The position numbers were made by a program, and so were the translations under genes. From Dietzia timorensis (GTDB lineage Bacteria; Actinomycetota; Actinomycetes; Mycobacteriales; Mycobacteriaceae), in the NCBI RefSeq assembly GCF_001659785.1, contig NZ_CP015961.1:2914001-2978000 (forward strand): a DNA stretch of 64,000 bases. The letters run 5' to 3'. Within the stretch, counting starts at the first letter, position 1. Every line of letters begins with the position of its first letter. The notes beneath the pieces are model-generated. The model was not told the DNA's origin. It was given only the letters and a program-made list of their open reading frames with translations, and ran no database searches. Shown piece by piece: positions 50,356 to 60,347 of this stretch.

Positions 50356-51801
50356 ATGATCTCCCCGAAGGACCACTCCACCACCGATTCGAATTCTGCG
50401 TCCGAGTCTGTCGAGGCGCTACGCCCTCTCGTTGCCGCGCAGATGGAGCAGGCGAAGACCGATCTCACCGCGCTCGTGGCGCTGCCCAGCGTGCACGGCG
50501 CCGATCCGGAAGCGTGCGCCGAGGCCGCCGCGACGGTGGTTGAGCTCCTCGCGGGCCTCGCCATCCCGGGCCTCGGCCGCGAGCAGATCCAGCAGATCGA
50601 GACCTCGGACGGGTCGACGACGATCGTCGCGCACCGCGACGCCTCCGGCGATAAGCCGACCGTGTTGCTGTACTCGCACTACGACGTGCAGCCCGCCGGC
50701 GATCCGCAGGCGTGGACGGCCTCCCCGTGGGAGCTCACCGCGCGCGAGGGCCGCTGGTACGGACGCGGCGCCGCGGACTGCAAGGGCAACCTCGTGGTGC
50801 ATCTCGCCTCGCTGCGCGCGCTCGCCGAGCTCGCGGGCGACGGCGCCGATCCGCTCGACGGCCTCGGGCTGACGCTCGTCGTCGAGGGCTCCGAGGAGAC
50901 CGGCGGCGGAGGACTCGACGATCTCGTCGCCTCGCGCCCCGAGCTGTTCGCCGCGGACGCCATCTGCATCGTCGATTCGGGTAACGCCGCCGTGGGCGTG
51001 CCGACGCTGTCGACTTCGCTTCGAGGGACCGCGAATGTCACGGTCACGGTCGACACCATGGCCGCGGGCGTGCACTCGGGCCAGTTCGGCGGGGCGGCGC
51101 CCGATGCGCTCGCCGCGCTCATCTCGATGCTGTCCTCACTGCGCGACCCGGCCACCGGCGCGACCACGATCGACGGCGTCGATTTCTCCGGCACCTGGTC
51201 CGGCATGCCCTACGACGAGAACATCTTCCGCTCCGACGCGGGCATCCTCGACGGCGTCGAGGTCTCCAACGCCGCGCCGGTCGCCGACCTCGTGTGGGCC
51301 CGCCCCACCGCGACAGTGCTCGGCATCGACTGCCCACCGGTCGAGGGCGCGATCGGCGCGGTGCAGCCCACGGCGCGCGCTCTGATCAACCTGCGCATCC
51401 CACCGGGCATGGACCCGGCTTCCGCACAGGACGCGCTCGTCGCGCATCTCGAGGCGCGAGCCGCGTGGAATGCGCGCGTCACCTGCGAGAAGGGTGCGGT
51501 AGCACACCCATTTATGACGTCGGACGGCGCGTCCACCGGGACCGTTGAGGCCCTGCTGGGCGAGGCCCTCGCCACCGCCTACGGCGCCGGCGAGGTCGCG
51601 GAGATCGGCTCCGGCGGGTCGATCCCGCTCACCACGGTGCTGCAGGAAGCTCACCCGGCCGCGCAGATCGCGCTCTACGGTGTGGAGGATCCGGCGGCCG
51701 CGATCCACTCCCCTGACGAGTCGGTCGACCCGACCGAGATCGAGCGCATCGCGCTCGCGCAGGCGTCGTTCCTGCGTGCGTTCAGCTCCGCGGACAGGTA
51801 A
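50356..51801 (+). CDS. M20 family dipeptidase
   Basis: 481 aa. Metal-site segments LLYSHYDVQPAGDP (His, Asp), GRGAADCKGNLVVHLAS (bridging Asp), VVEGSEETGGGG (catalytic Glu), and dimerisation-domain AGVHSGQFGG; the last ligand His is in AAAIHSPDESV. Intact M20A layout. A TACTCT hexamer 6 nt before ATG suggests leaderless start. Cytoplasmic peptide turnover is the likely role. Confidence 0.9.
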   Translation: MISPKDHSTTDSNSASESVEALRPLVAAQMEQAKTDLTALVALPSVHGADPEACAEAAATVVELLAGLAIPGLGREQIQQIETSDGSTTIVAHRDASGDKPTVLLYSHYDVQPAGDPQAWTASPWELTAREGRWYGRGAADCKGNLVVHLASLRALAELAGDGADPLDGLGLTLVVEGSEETGGGGLDDLVASRPELFAADAICIVDSGNAAVGVPTLSTSLRGTANVTVTVDTMAAGVHSGQFGGAAPDALAALISMLSSLRDPATGATTIDGVDFSGTWSGMPYDENIFRSDAGILDGVEVSNAAPVADLVWARPTATVLGIDCPPVEGAIGAVQPTARALINLRIPPGMDPASAQDALVAHLEARAAWNARVTCEKGAVAHPFMTSDGASTGTVEALLGEALATAYGAGEVAEIGSGGSIPLTTVLQEAHPAAQIALYGVEDPAAAIHSPDESVDPTEIERIALAQASFLRAFSSADR

Positions 51802-52354
51802 ACACCGCGACCATCTCGGCCTCGCGGTCGGAGTCGTCCTCTTCGACCGTCGAGGTGACGGTGTACGTATCGCCCTCGACGCCGATCTGCGCGGACTGTT
51901 TGTGGTGGTCCTCGGCCTCCCAGTCCTCCTCCCCCGGGGCGTCGAAACCGAAGTCATCGAGACGCGGCGGGTTGTGCATGTCGATCTCGACCGCGAGCTT
52001 CCCGTCGTCGTCGCGCCCGGCGTCGAATTCGAGCTGTTCGACCCCGTCGTCTTCGCCCCATTGGCAGATCGCCGGGGAGAGGTCGGCCTCGACGGGCTCG
52101 CCGTCGATGAGCACGCGGAGCTCGTCGAGCTCGGCGTCGTCGGCTCGTGCCTCACTGCTGGACTGAGCCGCGCTCGCCAAAGTAGTCTCGCTCACCGCCG
52201 ACTCCTGCACCGTCGTGTCGGGGCCGGCTGCGCTCAAGTTCGTCGCGTCGCCTCCGACCCCTTCCTCGGCGGCATCACTTCCGCACGCCGTCATCGCGAA
52301 AACGAGGGCAAGGGCGGCGGGAATCGTGAGTGATTTACGTGTGGTGTGTTGCAT
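51782..52354 (-). CDS. LpqH-like lipoprotein
   Basis: 190 aa from ATG 52354. Lipobox AMTACGS after a signal peptide. The body follows the LpqH (19-kDa antigen) plan: LRVLIDGEPVEADLSPAICQ, an acidic middle, GDTYTVTSTVEED and the C-terminal Cys strand EMVAVFTCPRS. Surface-exposed. Converges on the dipeptidase with a 20-bp overlap. Confidence 0.7.
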   Translation of the reverse strand: MQHTTRKSLTIPAALALVFAMTACGSDAAEEGVGGDATNLSAAGPDTTVQESAVSETTLASAAQSSSEARADDAELDELRVLIDGEPVEADLSPAICQWGEDDGVEQLEFDAGRDDDGKLAVEIDMHNPPRLDDFGFDAPGEEDWEAEDHHKQSAQIGVEGDTYTVTSTVEEDDSDREAEMVAVFTCPRS

Positions 52355-52579
52355 GGTTCGAAGCCTATAACGCAAACATGAAGCGCCAATGAAAATCGGT
52401 CCTGACCCAGCCACGCCGCCTTTCGTGCCCCACGCACCCCCAGTGTTAATACCGCACCACAGGGAGTAAATAAATGATAATCTCCGAGTTCAGTTTCTTT
52501 TTGCGCTCGGTAGATGACCTAAGCACTTGGTAAGTTCGGGCCTCTCCGGTGTCAGCGCAACGCATGAGGGGGAGTTCAG

Positions 52580-53554
52580 GTGCGCAAAAGCATCAGCGGT
52601 CTGGTGGCACTGTCGATGTCGGCGCTGGTGATCGCTGCGTCGACTGTCGGAGCACAAGCGCAGGTCGATATCGGTAGCGCCGGGTCCGGGGAGATCGCCG
52701 CGGGGTCGGTTGATCCCGATTCGGGTTCCGCACAGGCGGGCATCGCTTCGTCCGGTTCGGCCGGATCGCTGGGCTCCAGCGGTTCGGCGGGCTCGTCCGG
52801 CTCGTCGACCGAAAGCGCGGGCTCGGCCGGAGTCGCGGCAGGACATTCAAGCGTCGTCGCCTTCGGCGATTCGTTCACGTCGAACTCCAACCATTTCGCC
52901 AATCTCGGCTACGGCAGCCCATTGGTCCAGGCGATCTACCCTTCGAACGCGGGATGCTTGTACTCCCCGAACTCATGGCCGATGTTGCTGGCAAGGGACA
53001 CCGGCCGCCCGGTCCAGAACTGGGCCTGCAATGGGCATACCACCGAAGATATGCTCCGCCGTATCGAGCACGCAGGATCGACCGGGGCGCTGGACAATGC
53101 GACAACCGTGATTCTCGCCGCGGGAATGAACGACACCTGGCGCACTATCCCGGACGCCGAGATCGTCGACAACCTCGTCGCCGCCGTCGACAAGGTGAGG
53201 GGCGTCGCCCCCGAGGCGAAGATACTGTTGCTGGGTCGACTGTCTTCGACGGATGACCGCGAGATGTTCTGCTCGCTCAACGTCATCCCGAATGTACCGA
53301 TGGGCATCCACAGCCCGGGATTCGCGGCCAACGAGAGGCGTAATCAAGCGAATCAACGAGACGCCGCCGTCCGAGCCGACGTCGAGTATCTCGATATCCG
53401 GGACCTGACTCGTTCCAATTCAACCTGCGCTCCCGACGCGCAGCGCTTTATCTCGGGAAACGTAGATTTCACAACGCACCAATACAACATGACGGGCCAT
53501 CCGTCGCTGGCAGGCAGTACCTTCCTCGCGCAACAGGTGGGGGCGCACCTATAG
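52580..53554 (+). CDS. Secreted SGNH/GDSL hydrolase with Ser/Gly linker
   Basis: 324 aa, GTG start with GGGGAG 5 nt upstream. Signal peptide ending VGAQA-QVD, then a 60-residue low-complexity Gly/Ser/Ala linker (SSGSAGSLGSSGSAGSSGSS), then the catalytic domain: VVAFGDSFTSN (Ser), LAAGMNDTW (Asn), and NMTGHPSLAG (His). Four Cys probably form disulfides. It should be an extracellular esterase acting on envelope or environmental acyl esters. Confidence 0.82.
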   Translation: MRKSISGLVALSMSALVIAASTVGAQAQVDIGSAGSGEIAAGSVDPDSGSAQAGIASSGSAGSLGSSGSAGSSGSSTESAGSAGVAAGHSSVVAFGDSFTSNSNHFANLGYGSPLVQAIYPSNAGCLYSPNSWPMLLARDTGRPVQNWACNGHTTEDMLRRIEHAGSTGALDNATTVILAAGMNDTWRTIPDAEIVDNLVAAVDKVRGVAPEAKILLLGRLSSTDDREMFCSLNVIPNVPMGIHSPGFAANERRNQANQRDAAVRADVEYLDIRDLTRSNSTCAPDAQRFISGNVDFTTHQYNMTGHPSLAGSTFLAQQVGAHL

Positions 53555-53606
53555 TTGCAACGTGAGGATGGTTGGTCGCGCTCGGCAGTTCGGATTCTGA
53601 TGAAGC

Positions 53607-54896
53607 ATGATGGCTCTTATGGGAAATGAAGCTCACAACCCCCGCGCAGACCAAGGCCTCATTACGCCGGACGAGTACCTGCGCATTCTCGATGCCCAGC
53701 TCGCCCCGCTGCCCACCGAGCGGCGCCGCGTCGCGCAGTCGCAGGGCTGCGTGCTCGCCGCGGACGTGCATGTGCTCACCCCGACGCCGGCGTTCACGAA
53801 CTCGGCGATGGACGGGTTCGCGTGCCGCCTGGCCGATATCGAGAAGCAGGGCATCCCCGCGACGATGCCGGTGTCCGCGGACGTTCCCGCGGGTAACCCG
53901 CTTGTCGTGCTCGCGCCGCGCACCGTTGCGCGCATCATGACGGGGGCGCCGGTGCCCGACGGCGCCGACACGATCGTGCCCGTTGAGGACACCAACGTCC
54001 CCGCCGGTCCCCGCGAGCTGCCGTCGGAGGTGCGCATCGAGAAGGCGCCGAAGCCTGGGGCGCACATCCGCCGCGCGGGCGAGATCATGGGCGCCGGGGA
54101 GGTCGTCGCCGAGAAGGGGCAGGTGCTCACGCCGTTCACTATCGGCGGCATCCTGTCCGCTGGCGTGTCCGAGGTGGACGTCGTCCCGCTGCCCCGGGTG
54201 CTCGTCATCTCTACAGGTGCAGAGTTGTTGTCCGCGTCGGGCGGATCCGCCTCGCTCGACGACGGCGGTACCTTCATCAACGACTCGAACGGCCCGATGA
54301 TCGCGGCGCTGCTGCGCCAATGGGGCTGCACCGACGTGCACAACACCTCGGTCAACGACGACCCGGAGGCGCTCGCCGAGGTCATCTCCGACCACGCGGG
54401 CCTCGTCGACCTCGTCGTCACCACCGGAGGGGTGTCCGCGGGCGCGTTCGACCCGCTGAAGATGCTCGCCGATTCCGGCCGCGACGACGTCGATCTGCAC
54501 TTCCTCAAGGTCGCGCAGCAGCCCGGCAAGCCGCAGGGCTACGGCACCATCGGCGACGGGCGGATCATGATGCTCCCGGGAAACCCGGTGAGCGCCTTCG
54601 TGTCCGCGTGGCTGTATGTGCGCCACGTCTTCGGCCGGCTCAGCACGCACCCCACGCGCCTCGCGTACGTCACGGGGCGGATGTCCGCCTCGCTCGGGCC
54701 TTTCGGCGGCAAGCGTCGCTTCGTCCCGGCCGTTCTGCGCGACGGCGAGTTCTCGTTGCTCGGTGCCGACCGTGGCTTCTCGCACGCCGCGTCTACGCTG
54801 CACCGTGCGAACGTGCTGCTCATCGTCGAACCCGACACTGCCGCAACCGAGGGCGACGAGATGCGCGCCATCGCCATCGACCGCTCCGCCGTGTAG
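53607..54896 (+). CDS. moeA: Molybdopterin molybdenumtransferase
   Basis: 429 aa. Inserts molybdate into adenylated molybdopterin. Key segments are TPAFTNSAMDGFACR, RIMTGAPVPDGADTIVPVED, the MoCF-domain VVTTGGVSAGAFDPLKML, VAQQPGKPQGYG and MMLPGNPVSAFVSAWL. Full-length bacterial MoeA. Two bp before mobA, same operon. Confidence 0.95.
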   Translation: MMALMGNEAHNPRADQGLITPDEYLRILDAQLAPLPTERRRVAQSQGCVLAADVHVLTPTPAFTNSAMDGFACRLADIEKQGIPATMPVSADVPAGNPLVVLAPRTVARIMTGAPVPDGADTIVPVEDTNVPAGPRELPSEVRIEKAPKPGAHIRRAGEIMGAGEVVAEKGQVLTPFTIGGILSAGVSEVDVVPLPRVLVISTGAELLSASGGSASLDDGGTFINDSNGPMIAALLRQWGCTDVHNTSVNDDPEALAEVISDHAGLVDLVVTTGGVSAGAFDPLKMLADSGRDDVDLHFLKVAQQPGKPQGYGTIGDGRIMMLPGNPVSAFVSAWLYVRHVFGRLSTHPTRLAYVTGRMSASLGPFGGKRRFVPAVLRDGEFSLLGADRGFSHAASTLHRANVLLIVEPDTAATEGDEMRAIAIDRSAV

Positions 54897-54898
54897 CC

Positions 54899-55540
54899 AT
54901 GTCCGCCGGCGTCGCGATCATCCTCGCCGCGGGCACCGCGCGGCGCATGGGAGGGGTCTCGAAAACCGAGCTCGACCTGCACGGACGCACGCTGGTCGCA
55001 CACGTCGTCGACGGCGCCCAAGCGGCCGGATTCTATCCGCTCGTCGTCGCACCGCCGGGCCTCGAGTTACCCTCCGGCACCCCGCGCTGCCTCGAGGACC
55101 CGCCGCTCGGCGGCCCGGCCGCGGGATTCCTTGCCGGTGTCCGCCACTCCCCCGCCGCCGATACGTTCGCGCTCCTCGCCGGCGATGCCCCTTACGCACC
55201 GCGCGCGCTTCCCGCCCTCCTCGCGGGCCTGCGCCCCGGGACCCCTACATCCGTCGCGTATGACGTCGCACGTGCCGACCCCCAAGGCGGCAAGGCTTCC
55301 TTCCTGCCTTCGGTGGTGCTCGGCGAGTCCCTGCGCACCCGCGCGGATGCCCTCGCACCCGGTGGCGCGCACGGACTCTCCCTCCGCGGCCTGCTTGGCG
55401 AACTATCCTGCATAGACGTGACCGTCGCCGACCGGGAAGCCGTGATCTCCGACGTCAACACCTGGGGCGATCTCGAGCGAATGCGCGGGCTCAACAAACC
55501 CAGCGAGAGACCTACAACGAATGAGAAGGATTCGAGGTGA
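54899..55540 (+). CDS. mobA: MobA-like nucleotidyltransferase
   Basis: 213 aa. N-terminal VAIILAAGTARRMGGVSKTE is the NTP-transferase signature; further motifs are PPLGGPAAGFLAGV, LLAGDAPYAPRAL and DVNTWGDLERM. It joins a nucleotide to the molybdenum cofactor. The stop overlaps a GTG of a truncated ORF (GTGA). Confidence 0.9.
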   Translation: MSAGVAIILAAGTARRMGGVSKTELDLHGRTLVAHVVDGAQAAGFYPLVVAPPGLELPSGTPRCLEDPPLGGPAAGFLAGVRHSPAADTFALLAGDAPYAPRALPALLAGLRPGTPTSVAYDVARADPQGGKASFLPSVVLGESLRTRADALAPGGAHGLSLRGLLGELSCIDVTVADREAVISDVNTWGDLERMRGLNKPSERPTTNEKDSR

Positions 55541-55701
55541 CAGGCCGCACGTCCGAAACCTCACTGCTCTCTACATTGCCGCCCGCACTCGTGACGCCGG
55601 AGCACTGTAGTTCCGGCCCGTGGAACGGCCGACGAACTGCGCCACTCAATCAGCCATGTCGCCGTTGCGCTCGGCGAGGAAACCGAGAAGGGCCTCGTTG
55701 A
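55537..55701 (+). pseudogene. Truncated ORF coupled to mobA
   Basis: 54 codons from GTG with AAGGA upstream and GTGA overlap with mobA, the signs of a genuine third operon gene. The first residues read MTGRTSETSLLSTLPPALV; after about residue 25 the frame turns Arg-rich and runs into the opposite-strand hydrolase. The original gene (perhaps another cofactor gene) appears cut off here. Identity unknown. Confidence 0.45.
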
Positions 55702-56491
55702 ACTCGCTCGTATGGCTCGCCAGTAGTCCATGCGGCGCACCGCTGATGACCTGGAGCGAGCTCGAGCGGACTTGCTCCTGAGTGCGTTCTGCAGAACCGG
55801 ATACGGGGACGATGTCGTCGGAATCTCCGTGGATGACCAGCGCGGGAACGGTGATCTCGTCGAGATCGCCGCGGAAATCGGTGCCGCCGAAAGACTCCAT
55901 ACACGCCAAGGCCGCTTGGGGGTCGCTCTGTCGTGCCCATTCGATGGATTTTTGTCGCTCGGCCTCGGTGACCTTGAGTTCATCGGCAACGGAGTAAAAC
56001 GCCCTGGTGAACTCGTCGAAGAATGCCTCTCTGTCGGTTTCTAGATCGGTTTTCATCTGCGTCGCCTCTTCGGGTGTCAGAGGGCCGAAAGGATTGTCCT
56101 CCGTCTGCAACATGTACGGCGTTACCGCCGAAGCCAATACAATGCTGTCCAGTCGATCTTCGCCGTGGTTCGCAATGTACCGAGCGACTTCCCCGCCGCC
56201 CATCGAAAAACCGACCAGTGTCATGTCTCGGAGGTCGAGAGCGGTGGCGATATCGTCTAAGTCGGCAGCGAGAGTGTCGTAGTCGAATCCGGTCGGAGGT
56301 TTATCACTTCGCCCAAACCCACGGCGGTCGTACGTAATCACGCGGTAGCCCTCGTCGACCAACGCACCGACTTGGCCCTCCCATGATTGCCCCGACAGTG
56401 GCCAGCCGTGAATAAGTACGACCGGTCGGCCGCCACCGTAGCTTTCCTCAACGTGTAGTGCTGTTCCGTCGCGTGTTGTGATCTCTCCCAT
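55646..56491 (-). CDS. Alpha/beta hydrolase, non-haem haloperoxidase-like
   Basis: 281 aa from ATG 56491 (AGGAG 9 nt upstream). PVVLIHGWPLSGQSWEGQ, GYRVITYDRRGFGRSDKP, nucleophile LVGFSMGGGEVARY, acid in VIHGDSDDIVPV, His in SGAPHGLLASH. Matches the cofactor-free chloroperoxidase/arylesterase group. It begins the second insert-like block, on the opposite strand to the mo-cofactor operon. Confidence 0.87.
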   Translation of the reverse strand: MGEITTRDGTALHVEESYGGGRPVVLIHGWPLSGQSWEGQVGALVDEGYRVITYDRRGFGRSDKPPTGFDYDTLAADLDDIATALDLRDMTLVGFSMGGGEVARYIANHGEDRLDSIVLASAVTPYMLQTEDNPFGPLTPEEATQMKTDLETDREAFFDEFTRAFYSVADELKVTEAERQKSIEWARQSDPQAALACMESFGGTDFRGDLDEITVPALVIHGDSDDIVPVSGSAERTQEQVRSSSLQVISGAPHGLLASHTSEFNEALLGFLAERNGDMAD

Positions 56492-56599
56492 GGAGACCAT
56501 CTCCTAAACGGTTGAGTTGATGGAATACCCCATCTGTACGCAGGCTACGTATTAAAACGGCTGTGGCAGTTTTTAAGTCGCCCCAAGAAGGGGTACATG

Positions 56600-59071
56600 T
56601 CACTCCCAGGTGACCTCGTTGGGGGACTTATCGCGACGCCAGCCGCGCCACGACGGGTGACGCAACCGCCCCTCGGTCGTGCGTTCGGCATACCTGACTT
56701 CGGCCACGAGATCGGCGCGCACCCATTCGGCGTCGCGTCGATCCGCCGCAGGAACGCCGGCTGCCGGGGCCGTCTTCCTTTCGCGGCCGCGGAGCCGGCG
56801 AGCGATGTCGTCGAGGTCTTTCTCGCTGAACCCCGTGCCTACCCGGCCCGCGTAGTGGAGTTGGCCTTCGTCATCCGGCACGGCGAGCAAAAGTGAACCG
56901 ATCCGACCGGAACGCTCTCCTTTTCCATGCCGCCACCCAATGACGACGACTTCCTGCTCGCGGGCATTCTTTATCTTGATCCACGTTTTTCCACGCTTGC
57001 CCGGCCGGTAGACACTCGAAAGCTGCTTCGCCACCACGCCCTCCAACTCGAGTTGTTGAGACAGCGCTATCGCGTGATCGACGTCCCCAGGGTCCGCGTG
57101 AGGAATCCGAAGATGAGCGGTTTCGTCGACCACTTCACGGAGCGCGCTTCGTCGCTCACCGTACGGCGTGGCCAGCATCGATCTCCCGCCGCATGCAAGC
57201 AGGTCGAAGGCCATAAAGAATGCGGGGAAGCGTTCTTGGGCAGAACGTATTTTTGCCTTCGTCGTTAATCCAAGGCGCTGCTGGAGCAAGGAGAAGGAAG
57301 GGCGATCCTTGGCGTCGAAAGCCACGATTTCGCCATCTACAATGACGTCTCCTTCGTTTAAGGTGCGCCGATCTATCGCTTTCCCCAGATCGCCGAACTC
57401 GGGAAAGGTAGCCGTGAGATCGTGGCCTTTACGGCTGCTCAGGATGACCGTCGCCGAAGTAACCGTGGCAACCGCTCGCACACCGTCCCATTTCATCTCG
57501 AACGCCCAGTCTTTCGAATTAGTGATGTCCTTAGCACTTCCCAATGTCGCCAGCATCGGGGATACCGGCGTTGAGATGCTGGGACCGGTCCCAGAGCGCC
57601 CCGGTTGTGGCTGGTGTTTTGTCAGACGAAGAATCCAGTGGGAATCATTTCCGGCGCCCGACGTGCCGGTCTTTTCACCGGTGTGGATCAATGCAAATTT
57701 TCGGGGCTCTCCGCCGAGACCACCGTCGGCCCTGCCGTAACAAGTAACGACGACTTCCCGGCCCTCACACCACTTATCGACGTCGATCGTGCCGACATCC
57801 CAAATCGCGACTTCTCCGCCGCCGTACTCCTTCTTCGGGATGGTGCCTTCGAACGTCGCGTATTCCAGTGGGTGATCTTCGGTGGCCACCGCGAGGCGAT
57901 TGACGCCCTGAGCTCCCGGGGGCCCTTTAGGCACCGCCCACGAAGCGAGCACGCCGTCATGTTCGAGGCGAAAATCCCAATGCACCGAGCTGGCATGGTG
58001 TTCCTGAATGACGAATATAGGGTCTTCCGACTCGATCGCGCTCTCGCTGTCATCGTGATGGACCTGAGTTTCGGGAATGGGTTCGGGCGTTCGGGTGCGG
58101 TCGCGCTTCGATTTGTACTTCTCGAGTCGATTCGCCCGCCGGGTTCCTTCGGCTTTGCCGCGTCGACCTCGTGTGTGCGATGGCTCGTGCCCCATTTCCG
58201 CTATGGGGTCGATCCCCTCCTCGACGCGACGGAGCACTTCGTCATATTCGATGTGGCGAAGCTCCGGATCGGAAATCTCATCCCAGGTTCTCGGCGCCGC
58301 CACCGTAGGTCGCATCCTGCCGCGCAGCGAATACGGACAGATGGTCGTCTTACTGCCGTTGTTCTGGGACCAATCGATGAAGACTTTCCCCTTGCGGCTC
58401 GACTTGGACATTTCGCTAACCACGTGGTCCCTGTGGTCGGCCTGTAGCGCTCGCGCAAGCTCACGCGCCACGGCATCCGCCTCCTCAGCGGTCGTGGATC
58501 CGTCGAGAGGGGAATAGATATGAAGGCCTTTCGACCCGGACGTGACGGGGAAAGCGTCCAGGCCCATTCCGTCGATTATCTCGCGACACCACACGGCAAC
58601 CTCGGCACATTGACGCAGTTCGACCCCCTCGCCCGGGTCCAGGTCGAGTACCAGCCGATCGGGGTTGAGTGGCTCGTTTTCTTCGTCGAATCGCCACTGC
58701 GGCGTATGTATCTCCAGCGCCGCGACTTGAGCCAGCCATACCAACACCGCGCGCTCGTCAATCAGGGGATACGTCGACGTACCCTTTTTGTGTTCTATGT
58801 CCGCGCGAGGCACCCAGCTGGGCGCCGACCGCTCCAGGTTCTTTCGAAAAAATGCCTTCGCGGGGTCCGCTTTCGTACCGACACCATTTACCCATCGCTT
58901 GCGAGTGGCAGCACGCCGAGTTGCCTGGGGCACCATTACGGGGGCGATTCGACTGTAGTAGTCGATCACATCGGCCTTGCTCGTGCCCGTCGAGGGGTAG
59001 AAGACCTTGTCAAGGTTCGTCACCTTGAGTTCGTGGCCTTCGACGTCAACTTTCCTACCGTTGGTGGCCAT
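56600..59071 (-). CDS. ligD: Multifunctional DNA ligase LigD
   Basis: 823 aa from ATG 59071 (GTG 59080 possible). Domains in order: primase-polymerase (TNLDKVFYPSTGTSKADVID, LVLDLDPGEGVELRQCAEVA), 3'-phosphoesterase (FVIQEHHASSVHWDFRLEHD), and ATP-dependent ligase with the nucleotidyl Lys in FEMKWDGVRAVA, EGVVAKQLSSVYRPGKRGK and WIKIKNAREQEVV. The POL-PE-LIG order is the mycobacterial one. Performs non-homologous end joining with Ku, encoded divergently 99 bp away. Confidence 0.95.
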   Translation of the reverse strand: MATNGRKVDVEGHELKVTNLDKVFYPSTGTSKADVIDYYSRIAPVMVPQATRRAATRKRWVNGVGTKADPAKAFFRKNLERSAPSWVPRADIEHKKGTSTYPLIDERAVLVWLAQVAALEIHTPQWRFDEENEPLNPDRLVLDLDPGEGVELRQCAEVAVWCREIIDGMGLDAFPVTSGSKGLHIYSPLDGSTTAEEADAVARELARALQADHRDHVVSEMSKSSRKGKVFIDWSQNNGSKTTICPYSLRGRMRPTVAAPRTWDEISDPELRHIEYDEVLRRVEEGIDPIAEMGHEPSHTRGRRGKAEGTRRANRLEKYKSKRDRTRTPEPIPETQVHHDDSESAIESEDPIFVIQEHHASSVHWDFRLEHDGVLASWAVPKGPPGAQGVNRLAVATEDHPLEYATFEGTIPKKEYGGGEVAIWDVGTIDVDKWCEGREVVVTCYGRADGGLGGEPRKFALIHTGEKTGTSGAGNDSHWILRLTKHQPQPGRSGTGPSISTPVSPMLATLGSAKDITNSKDWAFEMKWDGVRAVATVTSATVILSSRKGHDLTATFPEFGDLGKAIDRRTLNEGDVIVDGEIVAFDAKDRPSFSLLQQRLGLTTKAKIRSAQERFPAFFMAFDLLACGGRSMLATPYGERRSALREVVDETAHLRIPHADPGDVDHAIALSQQLELEGVVAKQLSSVYRPGKRGKTWIKIKNAREQEVVVIGWRHGKGERSGRIGSLLLAVPDDEGQLHYAGRVGTGFSEKDLDDIARRLRGRERKTAPAAGVPAADRRDAEWVRADLVAEVRYAERTTEGRLRHPSWRGWRRDKSPNEVTWE

Positions 59072-59170
59072 AGTGTTCACTGTGCTCCTCTTCACACTCC
59101 GACCCTCTGGTTTCACCCCTGAAAAGCGTTGCCGGGCAGAACTGGAGGGTTGTGCGTGTAAGCCTAGGAT

Positions 59171-60052
59171 ATGCGCGCAATATGGAAAGGCGAGATCACA
59201 TTCGGACTCGTCAACGTGCCCGTAAAACTCTATGGTGCGACCCGCTCGCATGATGTTTCGCTACATCAGGTACATGACAAGGACCACGGGCGCATTCGCT
59301 ATGAACGGCGGTGCGACGTATGCGGCCGCCAAATCGACTATGAACATATCGAGAAGGCCTACGACGACGGCGACAAAACCGTCGTGCTATCGGATGACGA
59401 TTTGGAGTCGATCCCTGAGTCGGAGAACGACGAAATCGACGTCGTTCAGTTCGTACCGGACGATCAAATCGATCCGATCCTTCTCGGCACTGCTTATTAC
59501 CTCGAACCCGTTGGACGCTCCGCGAAATCGTACACGCTGTTGCGCCGAACGCTGGTGGACTCCGATCGAACGGCGGTCGTCCGTTTCACGCTCCGCACCA
59601 AGACGCGTTTGGGCGTGCTCCGGCATCGGGACTCGCTCTTGATGCTGCAGACACTCCGATGGCCCCAGGACCTTCGCGACGCGGGATTCTCGCCGAAGCA
59701 ATCAAGGGTGACGAGTAAAGAACTCGATATGGCCAGCGCATTGGTAGAGCAGTTCAGCGGCGACTTCGACCCGGACCAATATACGGATGAGTACCAAGAA
59801 GAGCTTCAGCGATTGATCGATACCAAGCTCGAATCCGACGAGGCGGTCGACACCGAAAAAACGTTTGGCGAAGAGAGTTCCGACTCTGAGTCCTCGTCCG
59901 GGTCCGGTCGATCGAGCGATAAAGTCGTCAGCCTGATGGACGCGCTCGAACGCAGCGTCAAGCGCAAGCGCGAGGCCGAAAAATCGGGCAGATCCGGCAA
60001 GTCAGACAAATCCCCTTCGTCCAACAAGTCGACTAAGAAGTCATCCGCATAG
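59171..60052 (+). CDS. ku: Ku protein
   Basis: 293 aa. MRAIWKGEITFGLVNVPVKL, HDKDHGRIRYERRCDVCGRQ and LGTAYYLEPVGRSAKSYTLL are Ku beta-barrel hallmarks. The C-terminal tail is acidic, then Ser/Lys-rich (KREAEKSGRSGKSDKSPSSN), like the extended tails that bind DNA and recruit LigD. Forms a homodimeric ring on broken ends. Confidence 0.95.
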   Translation: MRAIWKGEITFGLVNVPVKLYGATRSHDVSLHQVHDKDHGRIRYERRCDVCGRQIDYEHIEKAYDDGDKTVVLSDDDLESIPESENDEIDVVQFVPDDQIDPILLGTAYYLEPVGRSAKSYTLLRRTLVDSDRTAVVRFTLRTKTRLGVLRHRDSLLMLQTLRWPQDLRDAGFSPKQSRVTSKELDMASALVEQFSGDFDPDQYTDEYQEELQRLIDTKLESDEAVDTEKTFGEESSDSESSSGSGRSSDKVVSLMDALERSVKRKREAEKSGRSGKSDKSPSSNKSTKKSSA

Positions 60053-60347
60053 TCGCCACAGAGATATCAGCTCCGAACAGGGGCACTTCTTCAGGGGATA
60101 TCGCAGGTATCCGATCCGCGCATACTCGAGCAGATAGCGCGCTGACGCTGCGGCAATGGAAACGCTGCACGATAGAACGGAGCCGATACTAGTAGCGCAT
60201 GCTTTGCATAGGGCTATCTGCAACCTCGGCTGGGCACTAGCGTCAAGGCATCGCACGTTTTCGATCGAGCACTTCGCATCGACTTCAGCTCTGCCCAAAA
60301 GAGGGCGAGCACTACGACGCGGGTTCGTTCGCTAGGAGGAGGGACGA

